Assembly (NCBI RefSeq): GCF_047948215.1
Contig: NC_134467.1
Location: forward strand, 36,560,520-36,624,519
Direction: 5' to 3'
DNA length: 64,000 nucleotides
DNA from: Lycorma delicatula
Lineage: Eukaryota > Arthropoda > Insecta > Hemiptera > Fulgoridae
Shown here in pieces: positions 53,690 through 63,420 of this stretch (its first letter is position 1; the number at the start of each line of letters is the position of its first letter). The position numbers and the translations under genes were made by a program. Under the pieces are notes generated by a model, which was not told the DNA's origin, did not search any database, and saw nothing but the letters and a program-made list of their open reading frames with translations.

Positions 53690-54230
53690 AAGTTTTTTGC
53701 TTCTAACTTTGGTTCCTGTTGACCGATTCGCTTGAAAATTTATAGGGCTGTATTCCCAATTGGTTTACATCATATTACCAAGTTTTATAAAAATCGGTTA
53801 AAAATTGGGGTCAGTACAACGAAAAAGAGCTGAAGATTTACCAAAAACTTCGTTTCATTGGATTTAACTGCGGTTCCTATGGACCGATTTTCTTGAAAAT
53901 CAAAAGGGCTGTATTCCCAATAGGTTTACATCACCTTATCAAGTTTCATCTAAATCGGTTAAAAATTGAGGTCAGTAGAACGAAAAAGAGCTGAAAATTT
54001 ACCCCAAAACCTCGTTTCTTTGGCCCTAACTCTGGTTCCTATGAACCGATTCGTTTGAAAATCAATAGGGCTGTATTCCCAATAGGTTTACATCATCTTA
54101 TCAACTTTCATCAAAATCGGTTAAAAACTGGGCTCATTACAACGAAAAAGAGCTGAAAATTTACCCAAAAACCTCGTTTCTTTGGCTCTAACACCGGTTC
54201 CGAAAGACGATTGTTAAACGGATCTGTTAC
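53690..54230. repeat. 162-bp tandem repeat, three and a bit units
   Basis: GGTTCCT marks units at 53711, 53872, 54034 and 54196 (spacing 161, 162, 162). Each unit contains GGGCTGTATTCCCAAT.GGTT, TACATCA.(C/T)TTA and ACGAAAAAGAGCTGAA. Divergence between units is moderate. No frame persists through the array. Confidence 0.88.
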
Positions 54231-55123
54231 CTTTACAAAAAGGGTTTGTTTTACTCCCCTTTTTGGATTCCGTCCATTATTAGGTAGATTCCATAAGAAA
54301 GCCACCTATTATAATGTGTACAATGATTCGACTTCCGGAAAATCTCGACATATCTTCGCGTTTCACATCCCCCAGACCCCAAAACCACCGTCAGTTCAAA
54401 AGTTATATATAATCACAATCTTGTGGACACGATAACTGCCGTTATTTTGCACCAATCACTTTCAAATTGATGCATATAATATAACGATCCAAAATCTTGG
54501 TAGAGTTTGTTAATGAGCAAAATCGGACCATGGGGGTGGAAATGGAGGGTCTTTTTCGAAAAAAAAATATCGTTATAACTTTCTTATTAAGTAAAATATC
54601 GAATTCGTTTTAAAGTTTCTACTACTCTTTAGATAAGGGCCTAAAACTTATCTAAGTAAAGTTTTTTGATATCACCAACCATTGGCCCAAGGGGTGAAAA
54701 AAATGGGGTTTCGAACACAAAAATCATACCTCCCTTATTAGGCACAGTATCGAATCGGTTTAAAGTGATCGTTAGTCCTCTAAACATTACCTAAACAATT
54801 TTTGACCAACACTTACGGCAAGGGATGACCAAAATGTTGCTGGAATTGTAAGAAGATGGGGCTTGTCGTATACTAAACATATGAAACTTTTTTTTTTCAC
54901 ATACAACCATTGTCGTATTGAGTAAATTTAAAGTTTATCTTAACTTTAAAGTGAAAATCTTTTTTATCCCCAACTTAGCACCGGTGAAATCTACCTCTGT
55001 CTTTCGGCGTGCCGAAAGGGATTTTTTTATATTTTCTACTACTTTCTTCTTAATTGGTAGGAATCGTTTCTCAGGTCCTTTATACCAGTTTTGTTACAAT
55101 AAATAAGGAAACCCTAATTTTAG
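54231..55123. other. Non-coding, probably part of the same repeat
   Basis: Contains loosely repeated wording (AAACTTATCTAAGTAAAG, ATCGAATCGGTTTAAAG) that suggests an old diverged array, but no clear unit. Frames at 54211 and 54918 have no recognisable product. Confidence 0.4.
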
Positions 55124-55351
55124 TGAATGGTATTTTCTTTTTGTATACCTCGGTAACGTAAAAGAAATTCAATTTCACCCTTCCAATCTTACCTTGTGTC
55201 CGAAGTAAATACCGTACTTTTCTTTGAAAGGTTGATAAAGATTTTTTTTTAATTCAATAACATTAAAATTTATTACGATACATGTTTTTTTTTTGTTTTT
55301 TTTTTCTTAATATGCCGATGAAGAAATAACTAAATAATAAATATATATATT

Positions 55352-55945
55352 TTTTTTTACTTTTAAGGCCGCATAGGACCACTTTAGTCAGAATAATTCA
55401 AGTGTTTTTTCCTGATCTTTTGACCTTTAAGTTCTTAGCTATTACTTTCTCCCAATATTTAATCATTCTTAATGATCTTCCGAATCCTCTTCTGAATAAA
55501 CCCTTTTTGTATAATTAATAGTTCTTACTTTAAAGTCGGTATTCGGATCTTTAATAACAAATTTTAATTTTTCGGATTTATTAAGTAAATCTTCGTAATT
55601 CTTCAAATTTAATTCTTGCATGTCTTCTTTAATTTCTTTGATCTATAATGGCGGATTTTTTAAAGACCAAAATCGATCGATAATTCTCTTAGTAGCCCTA
55701 TCCTTAATAAGTGTGCACAGAAATAAATTAGTTTCTTTTACGTAGTATCGATTAAGGATTCCAAGTTTTCGAACAGAAATTTATTAGGCAATAATCTGTA
55801 CTGATTTTCGTGTTTATTATTTTTTGTTTATGCAGGTTCTAAGAATCCTGCGTTCAACTTTAAATAAAGGTTCAATCCTATTTTTCTGATTTAATCTAGA
55901 TAAAGTCTCGCTAGCGTAAGTAATTACTGGTTTAACCACAGTTTT
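55352..55945 (-). mobile_element. NLR-B retrotransposon, copy 3 (3' part)
   Basis: The 3' end is marked by a T run and ACTTTTAAGGCCGCATAGG. On the minus strand FWSLKNPPL, KYKHENQ-like and RLNQKNRTEPLL-like text is readable but split by stops and deletions. It breaks off at GGTTTAACCACAG, where a (TA)n tract begins. Confidence 0.85.
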
Positions 55946-55948
55946 GTG

Positions 55949-55951
55949 GTT

Positions 55952-56002
<51 letters not shown>
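55949..56002. repeat. (AT)n microsatellite
   Basis: About 54 bases of (TA)n at the broken edge of NLR-B copy 3. Confidence 0.9.
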
Positions 56003-56006
<4 letters not shown>

Positions 56007-57224
56007 TATGAATAATCATAAAAATATGTTGTTTTTTTTTTTTTTAAATAAATCGCATAACTTGACTGGCGACAAAAAATTGATTCTGGGTTTTGTTTTT
56101 TTTATTTGTAGTAAGATGGGTATTGTTCTTTTTAACTTCTTTAGTTATTATAAATTACTTCACTACTTTTATTTATTAATTCTTTTCATCTCGTTGCGTA
56201 GACGTATGGAGTATATACTGTTCTTACTGACATTCTATCGAAATCAACCAAGTGTAAAGGTTGTATTGTATTAGAACAGAAGAGGAAAACATCGGGCGTG
56301 AGTATATGTTTTTAAATGTACGTAATATATATTTATATTAGACCGCTTTTGGTTTAACATGTGTGTGTGTGTGTGCGCGTATGTTGGTGTATGGTAGTTG
56401 TAGAATATAGGGTTTTTTTCAAGCATTTAAATAAACTAGCTATGTTGTGTAAAATTATCTTCTCAGTGAACAGGATCTTTCATTCTCTCTCGCTTTCTCA
56501 CTTCCTCACTCCTCCCACAAACATTAATCTATTCTCCCTCCATTTTTACCAATCCATCCCCTCCGTTTCTTTAACTCATACTACCATTCTTTCTTCATAT
56601 ATATAGAGCCATAATATTTTTTTTTTTTTAATGTTCTTTCTTTTTATTATGAATAAATGCTTTGTAAAATGAAGTTTGACGTTGGCATATATCTCTCCTT
56701 TATGTATTACCGTCAGTAATTTTTTTTTTTTTTTTTTTTTTACTAGTGTTTGCTTTTAGGCTATTATATTATTTTATATAGTTAGTTAGGAACCTATTGT
56801 TTCTTTCTTAGAATCTATAATTATTATATCGACAGAATGATCCATACACAAATATCTCTCCTTTTTTTTTTTATATCGTCGCGTATTCATAGTTATTCCC
56901 TTTTCTTTTTCTTTCTATCATTTATTTTTTTATACTATATTTATACAATATGAGTTTAATGGGAAATTATCGATTTTATTTATTAATTAAAAATTTCCCA
57001 ATTGTTTTGTTTTTTTTTATAATTCCTTATAAGAATAGAATTATCATCTCTTATATAAAAAAGAATATCCTGACTGATTCACTGACTCATAATCAACGTA
57101 CAACCAAAACTATTATAGGTAGAGACTTGGAATTTTCAGGGTACCTTCGTATCTTTAAGTAAGCGTGCACTAGGAAAGGATTTTGCGAAATTTTGATTTT
57201 AAGGGATTCAAATCGATAAAAACT
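56003..57224. other. AT-rich spacer with (GT)n
   Basis: No gene supported. (GT)n at about 56361-56376 and several homopolymers. The 88-codon frame at 56008 is hydrophobic (Phe, Leu) but follows base composition and has no recognisable similarity. Confidence 0.45.
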
Positions 57225-57480
57225 AAATTTTGTCTTAACGACGCTATCTGTTTGGACGTAAAAGCAACATACGAAGTACTAAATATTTTACGATTCCATC
57301 GCAGTGTTTCCGGTATGTGTGTCCGCTATACACTAAAAAAACTACTGGACCGATTTACGCGCGGGAAAAAGGGAGAAAGGGAAAAATCTAAAAAGGTAAA
57401 AGGGGAATACTGGGAAAAGGAAATCGAAAGAGAAAAGAGGAAGGGAAAGAGGGAAATGGGGGAAGAGGTATTAAATAAAT
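57225..57480 (-). repeat. Repeat P, inverted copy
   Basis: Complement of 1165-1565: GGACGTAAAAGCAACATACG, GTGTCCGCTATACACT, GGACCGATTTACGCGCGGG, then a purine tract (GGGAAAAAGGGAGAAAGGG) to 57478. Confidence 0.75.
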
Positions 57481-57859
57481 TTAATTAAAATTTTATAAAG
57501 TAATATTAAATTAAAATAGAATTAAAAAATTACAATATATAAGACAAACAATTGAAGTGTCATGAAAAAAATTGGTTGAATTTAAAAGCGTAGGTAAAGC
57601 ATTGAAATGAAGTAATTCATTACATCTGTCAAATAAGTAATATTAATACATCGAGTGCGCGCGCAGAGCGACAGAATGAGTGTGTGAGTGCTCCAGAAGA
57701 ATGCCGTTAAATTTTACAGCTGTATTTCTTTGTTTAAAATAATGAAAACAAGTTCATAATAAACCTGTGTCCGTAAAAGGCTTTGTTTTTAAATTAGGAA
57801 TAACAAAGAATTTTACCAAGATTTCTGCTTAGCGTCAAAATGAACCTATACTGAAATTC
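57481..57859. other. Spacer between two purine tracts
   Basis: AT-rich, no gene recognised. Confidence 0.45.
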
Positions 57860-58120
57860 ATCGAAAACCGGGGAAGAAGGGAGAAAGGGAAAAATCGGAA
57901 AAGGGAAATAGGGAAAAATTGAAAAAATGGGAAAAGGAAATTGGAAAGGGAAAAGAGAACAAGATGGAAGCGGAAAGGAAAATGGTAGAATAGGAAGGGG
58001 AAAGGGAAATAAGAGAAAACGGGAAGGGAGAGCGAAGCGAGCCATGCATGACCTTCTGATCATGACGGGAAGCGCAAGTAACCATAGAACACGAGCGAAG
58101 CCGCGATGGCGATGTTAGAT
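57860..58120. repeat. Second purine tract and GC-richer flank
   Basis: 57870-58035 is almost all A and G (GGGAAAAATCGGAAAAGGG-like). The flank to 58115 contains GAGCGAAGCGAGCC and CGAGCGAAGCCGCG, similar in style to the Helitron hairpin loops but without a CTRR end. Confidence 0.6.
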
Positions 58121-58712
58121 TTGGGATTATTATAAATTTTTTGTTTATCTTTATTGAACTATTTTAATTCGTTCATAAAATGGATTGGTCTAACAAATAT
58201 TGTTCAATTTTCTTATCTTCCTTTTTCTGTTTTCCTTTATTTAAGTTGTGGGCAAGAATTCATTGTTTATCGTATATTCCTTCAATATGTTTCATAGATT
58301 TGTTTTAACTTCATACAAGTTTTAATTATAAAATAATTGGACCAAATTCCATCATTCATAAATTAGAACAGTAAAATTTCTTATCTTTATAGCTATGTAT
58401 ACTCATAGATCTTCTAACGTTATTGATATTTTTTTGAAAAGTTTAGTTGATTATCTACAAAGCTGGTAATCAGAATATTATATTGATCATCATATATCAT
58501 CATCATATATTAATTCAAATTAATCAAAATGATAATTTTGATTAATTTGAATCAAAATGATAATTTAACAAATTTTACATCACTATGATGTAAATCTAAA
58601 ACGATCTTAGGTCATATATAAATAAACCAACTAGAATGACTAAAAAATTCAAGTTCAGGAGTAAACGACATTTTTTTTATAAAAATGTAAATCTTGGTTC
58701 TCAAAGTATTTT
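58121..58712. other. AT-rich spacer with perfect hairpin
   Basis: An 18-bp perfect hairpin with loop GATA at 58513-58552 (arm ATTCAAATTAATCAAAAT). Otherwise nothing recognised. Confidence 0.6.
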
Positions 58713-58770
58713 TTTTTGTCTTCAGTTATTTGACTGGTTTGATGCAGCTCTCCAAGATTCCCTATCTAAA
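58713..58770 (-). mobile_element. NLR-A retrotransposon, copy K (last 55 bp)
   Basis: Only the extreme 3' end and A tail: complement TTTGTCTTCAG, CATCAAACCAGTCAAA, and CTTGGAGAGCTG, stopping at TAGATAGGGAATC. A severely 5'-truncated insertion. Confidence 0.85.
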
Positions 58771-58830
58771 AAGTGTAGTAAAAGTATAGTATCTGTATTC
58801 TATTTTTAAAACTAATGTTACTAATCATTA

Positions 58831-59535
58831 TTGCACTAGTTTACACATTAGGTTTTCCAAGTCCAGTGCATGTCTCACCAGATTGGTCTAGTGGTGAACA
58901 CGTCTTCCCAAATCAGCAAGATTTGTTAGTCGAGAGTACCTGCATTCAAGTCGTAGTAAAGTCAGTTACTTTTACACAGATTTGAATATTAGATAATGGA
59001 TACCGGTGTTCTTTGGTGGTTGGGTTTCAATTAGCACCACACATCTCAGGAATGGTCGAACTGAGACTGTACAAGGCTACATTTCATTTACACTTATACA
59101 TATCCTCTGAACGGTAATTACCAGAGGCTAAACAGGAAAAAGAAAAATATACCAACAAAAACTTTAAAAAATTTCCCTTAAAACCACTTTTGATTCCCTG
59201 TAAAACCACTGGTGTATTTACATACACCAGTTTAATTTTTTTATAAGCTACCGAAAGTTTATATTTCATTTGTAATCGCTTTTTTTGTGTTTAACCTATT
59301 TGTCCACCGTTAGGTATTGCTTCAGACGATGAGATTAACGATTTGTAGCGTCTGTGAAAATGCCATGAATAACTGGGATTCAAACCCGGGATTTCCAGAT
59401 GAAATTTGACGAGATGCAACTACTCGCGCCACGAAGCCTGGCATTTGTAATCACCTGTATTTCCCTTTTCTTTTGAATCATCCTGTATACACCTATTACT
59501 GTACTCTCTTCACTAGTAAATTCCTTCCTATTTCT
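58831..59535 (+). repeat. SINE-1/SINE-2 composite, copy 2
   Basis: A whole unit corresponding to 46970-47670 in the same orientation: left edge ATTGCACTAGTTTACACATT, SINE-1 (plus, 58873-59146), a linking segment with ACTTTAAAAAATT and AAGCTACCGAAAG, SINE-2 (minus, 59288-59440), and a right edge ACTCTCTTCACTAGTAAATT. The two copies differ by scattered substitutions and small indels. Confidence 0.88.
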
Positions 59536-59682
59536 TAAACGACAATAACCAAGTTTGTTTTGGTTAATTCGAGTACACAAAAAGCTTCCTCTAATGCAGT
59601 AGCAGCCATCTTGCCAGACCGGTAACATAACATATCAATCAGTTAGTGACATTAGTAGCAGAACAGATGTATCAACATAGTT

Positions 59683-59958
59683 CCACCGGGTTGGGCTAAT
59701 GGTGAACAACGTATCTCCCAAATCAGCTGATGTGGAACTCGAGAGTTCCAGCGGTCAAATAAAGTCAGTTATTTTTACACGGATTTGAATACTAGATGGT
59801 GGATACCAGTGTTCTTTGGTGGTTGGGTTTCAATTAACCACATCTCAGGAATGGTCGAACTGAGAATGTACAAGACTACACTTCATTTACACTCATACAT
59901 ATCATCCTCTGAAGTATTATCTGAACGTTAATTACTGGAGGTTAAACAGGAAAAAGTA
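59683..59958 (+). mobile_element. SINE-1, full length
   Basis: Starts CCACCGGGTTGGGCTAATGG and ends GTTAAACAGGAAAAAG. The A box is altered (TGGGCTAATGGT) and the B box is partly deleted (CGGTCAAATAAAG). No clear target duplication. Confidence 0.85.
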
Positions 59959-60049
59959 AGGTTCAGTGCGTGTAAAATCATTGCATACAAAAAAATATTT
60001 ATTAACAACTTAAAAAATAAAAATTTGACATATGTAACTAAGTTTGACG

Positions 60050-61330
60050 ATGAGTTTTTGATTTTTGATTCTTCAGATTCTGTGTTTTTTAATAAGTTAT
60101 TATCTAACCGTATAAAAACTGCAACAGTAAAATATCCTTATAAAATAAATACATAAGAAAACACAATGCTTAGAATTCTTAGAAATCAACCTTTTATTAC
60201 AGTATTAAAAGCAGAATATAGTTTGTATAAATTAATAAGGAAAGCAAATTAGAATATTCCAAACTTAAATCTTAATGTGTAAGAGAAATAATAATAAAAA
60301 CTTGGATTGATTAAATGAGATGATCGATATAAAATGTGATCCAGGTACTGACCTTGAAACTTTAAACAAACATTTTTTGCAGATATGGAAGAGCTATGCT
60401 GAAACGTTATTAAAGAGAATTCTAATATCTATAAATAATATAATCATAGGGATTCAAATATAAATTATGAGATATCTTTCGTTATATGTCCCACTAATAC
60501 AAATGAAATAATTTAGACAATTTTCTAAAAAACAATTTATCTCCTGGGGTTGATAATATAAATAATATTTGTTTAAAGAACTATTCACAGCAATGCCCTT
60601 ACCATTAACAATAAATGTTTCAAAGTAGGTGATTTTTCAGTTGATCTTAAAATAGCTAATATAATGACTATATTTAAATTTGGTTACAAATTGATGCCTG
60701 AAAATTACCTTTGTATAAGTTTACTAAGCATTCTATCCAAAGTATAATAAAACATCTAGTAATAAAGTGCATAAATAAATACAAATCAATTTGGATATCC
60801 AAAAGAAATAAGTATTGAGGATGCTATAATTGAGTTTGTGAAAATTGTAACAAATAATTTTAAATGTGGTAAAAAGACTTTCGCTATTTCTTTCGATTCA
60901 CCATATACATTCGATACCAGTATCCATTTTAAGCTTCTAATATGATGGAAAATATGGGTTTCTGTGACATACTATTAAAACTATTCAGTAGCTGTTTAAT
61001 TGATAGGTCAAAGATCCATACCCTAAAAAAAAACCTAATAAAAAATGTCTAACCCAGTTTGGTTTAACTCAAGGCCCTGTTCTTTCACCAGTACCATTTT
61101 TAATCTATATAAGTTACCGTCTTAAATCCAAATTTGATTAATTGTAATATTTTACCTATTGCTGACAAAACCTATTTTTTTTTCTGGGCAAAAAAACCCT
61201 TCCACATTATAATCAACGAACACAATATATTAGTTTTAATAAAGATATATCACATTACATATCTCAACGTAATAAAAGAACCATCTGCTTTATGGCAATT
61301 GGCATGAATAGCCGAAACTCACTACAGTAA
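60050..61330 (+). pseudogene. NLR-D retrotransposon RT, heavily decayed
   Basis: Stops and shifts are frequent, but conserved blocks follow in order on the plus strand: NNLSPGVDNINN (60535-60570), KIANIMTIFKFGYKLMPENY then CISLLSILSKV (60645-60745), EDAIIEFVKIVTNNFKCGKK with a degraded motif A ISFDSPYTFDT (60818-60920), MENMGFCDILLKLF (60942-60990) and motif B GLTQGPVLSPVPFLIYI (61060-61112). The catalytic box is degraded to something like IADKT (61160). Such wording (PENYRPISLL, FLDLxKAFDT, GVPQGSVLGPLLF) is typical of jockey/CR1-like RTs. Oldest of the retrotransposons here. Confidence 0.75.
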
Positions 61331-61359
61331 TGCAAGTATTTGAGTGTAAATGGATAGCT

Positions 61360-62930
61360 CTAAGAAACCGTAAAACATAACATAACATTTCATTATCCCT
61401 TAGAATAGTTCACATGTTAGACTCTAGGTTAAGTTTTTGATGCAATGCCACGTAACAGATACAATCCACAAAGATGTGGTGCACTGTTAGTTGGTAGTCA
61501 CAGTGAACACAAAGGAGTACATCTGTTTGCGTCATCAAATACCCATGAGTGATCATAATATGACCTATTTGTAAACGGCAGATAATGACCTCCTCTTGAT
61601 GGTGATTTCTCCATGAGAAGCTTCACGGTGAAACAGTGTTCTTAATTGAGCAAAGTTTATTGTTCATCGTATTATCCCATTCATCATGATCTACCCTCTT
61701 CAGGAAATACAAGATCATTAGAACAAATGCGATTTGTAAAAGTACGCTGAAAACAAACCTCTTTCCGCACTATTTGATATTGCCTCATTGCCTGATATTT
61801 CTATATGGCTGGAGATACATCAGAAGCTCACTGTTGTGTATTACATTTAGTCGTTCGTTAAATAAAACACAAACAAGAGGGTGTCTGGAGTACACATCAG
61901 TAATACATCTTTTCTTTTTCCTGTTTAGCCTCCGGTAACTACCGTTTAGATAATTCTTCAGAGGATGAATGAGGATGATATGTATGAGTGTAAATGAAGT
62001 GTAGTCTTGTACATTCTCAGTTCGACCATTCCTGAGATGTGTGGTTAATTGAAACCCAACCACCAAAGAACACCGGTATCCACGATCTAGTATTCAAATC
62101 CATGTAAAAATAACTGGCTTTACTAGGACTTGAACGCTGTAACTCTCGACTTCCAAATCAGCTGATTCGGGAAGACGCATTAACCACTAGACCAACCCGG
62201 TGGTTATCAGTAAATACACCTGGGGAGTACCTGTAACACACTCATGGAATCCGAGCAGACAAGTACATGTTGAAATGCTGGGCTAATTATATTTAAGCCC
62301 TTATTAATAGCAAACTGTTCTGCAACAAAAATACTGGAGATGCTGTAGAGGACAAACATCTATTATCTGTTGCCTATCACAAAAGCAAAACCAACAGAAT
62401 TAATGGTTTTAGAGCCATCTGTGTAAACTGTAACATCAGGATTCCTGCTATTTATAATATTACGGAATTTATTTCGCAAAATAACCGGATTTGTGTTTGT
62501 ATTACACTGACAAAGATCAAAGCAGTTATAAATGAGAGAAGGTTCCCAAGGGGATTAATAATATGGAGTAACAGTAAGGACAGTAGATAATTGTATATTT
62601 AGAGCTGAGAAAAGGCAGCGAGCTCTGATCCCTAATGGAGCAAGCAATAAATCTCGACTGTTCCTGGTATCAAATCAGATGTTGGTTACAGAACACTGCA
62701 TCAAAGTTTGGATGATTTCATTGGACTTTAATACAAGTCAGTGCAGATCATATGATTCAATCTATTCGAAAGGGATGGCTCACCACTTTCCATCAGTAGA
62801 ATTACCACAGGACTTGAATGAAATGCAACTGTAATATTTTCTGGCTCCTCCTGGAACAATGTAATGCATTATGTCAAAATTCAGATTATGATCGTGAAAT
62901 CTTGGCTTCACCATTCTCATCCTTAACTCA
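61360..62930 (-). pseudogene. NLR-C retrotransposon, RNase H region, interrupted by SINE-1
   Basis: The minus strand encodes the C-terminal part of a LINE with an RNase H domain. VTVYTDGSKTINSVGFAFVI (62430-62370) has the first catalytic Asp, FVAEQFAINKGLNI (62330-62290) the Glu, VCSDSMSVLQVL (62265-62230) the second Asp. After the SINE comes SHIEISGNEAISNSAE (61810-61765), the His-containing end, where the last acidic residue seems lost. HIMITHGYLM (about 61555) resembles the RLRIGHT..THxYL motif that follows RNase H in I/Jockey/R1-type elements. Upstream to 62930 (LGIRARCLFSALNIQLSTVL) reads as the connection before RNase H. Stops occur after IGNR. It lies on the strand opposite to NLR-D and appears inserted in it. 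Confidence 0.8.
61909..62205 (-). mobile_element. SINE-1 inside the NLR-C RNase H gene
   Basis: Full-length SINE-1 with A box TGGTCTAGTGGT and B box CGTTCAAGTCC on the minus strand. Flanks ATCAGTAATACAT (61896-61908) and ATCAGTAAATACAC (62206-62219) are a slightly diverged target duplication. Removing the element reconnects the RNase H reading. Confidence 0.9.
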
Positions 62931-63079
62931 AACCGTAAACTGTAAACAAAATTAAACCTTAAAATCCTTAACTCTTAATGTATTTCTTATCAATCATGAG
63001 TCAACCATCATCATCTATCACAAATTATTACTGTAATATATAAATATACTCAGTAATTGAACTAGAGTTATCATAGACT

Positions 63080-63420
63080 ATTTAACTGATGCAAAACCTG
63101 CTAATCTTCATTTTTAGAAGAGTAAAAAAAGTTATACTTTGGTAGTTTTTGTTGACTCACATTTTAAATGGAACTCCTAAGTAATGTGTGTCAGGATTTA
63201 AAATAAATTCATATTTAAATTTTGCAAAATAAGTTTATATAAAAATGCTTTATTCTGCTTTTTTCCAATCAATTTTTCAGTACAGGATTAGAGCTTGGGA
63301 GAGAGCCATTGAAACACATTTTAATAAAATATTTGTGTTTCAAAAGGGTATAATAAAAACAATCCTGGGTAGGCCAAGATTATTCTAGTAATAAGATGCT
63401 CTAGGAGTTAAATTTATCAG
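63080..63420 (+). pseudogene. NLR-D RT C-terminal remnant
   Basis: The plus strand reads FVDSHFKWNS (63150-63180), FIFKFCKISLYKN (63205-63250) and, after a shift, YRIRAWERAIETHFNKIFVF then QKGIIKTILGRPRLF (63282-63385). This matches the pattern after the RT core of jockey/CR1-like elements (FLGVxIDxxLxWxxH, then YGxxxWG and QKRxIRxI). Orientation and order fit the continuation of 60050-61330, with NLR-C in between. Confidence 0.65.

Larger units (their letters stand above)
52808..55240. repeat. Region bounded by diverged direct repeats of about 120 bp
   Basis: 52808-52930 and 55124-55240 share order and wording: GAAT.GTATTTT, GTAAA.GAAATTCA.TTTCACCC, and AATA.CGTAC.TTTCTT. Between them lies 2.2 kb without coding frames. 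It may be a degraded element with repeated ends, or two copies of one repeat; no LTR signals (TG..CA, primer site) are seen. Confidence 0.45.

Noticed and set aside
52808..55240. LTR retrotransposon bounded by the two 120-bp direct repeats
   Set aside because: No TG..CA ends, primer-binding site, gag or pol frames; kept only as a repeat of unknown type.
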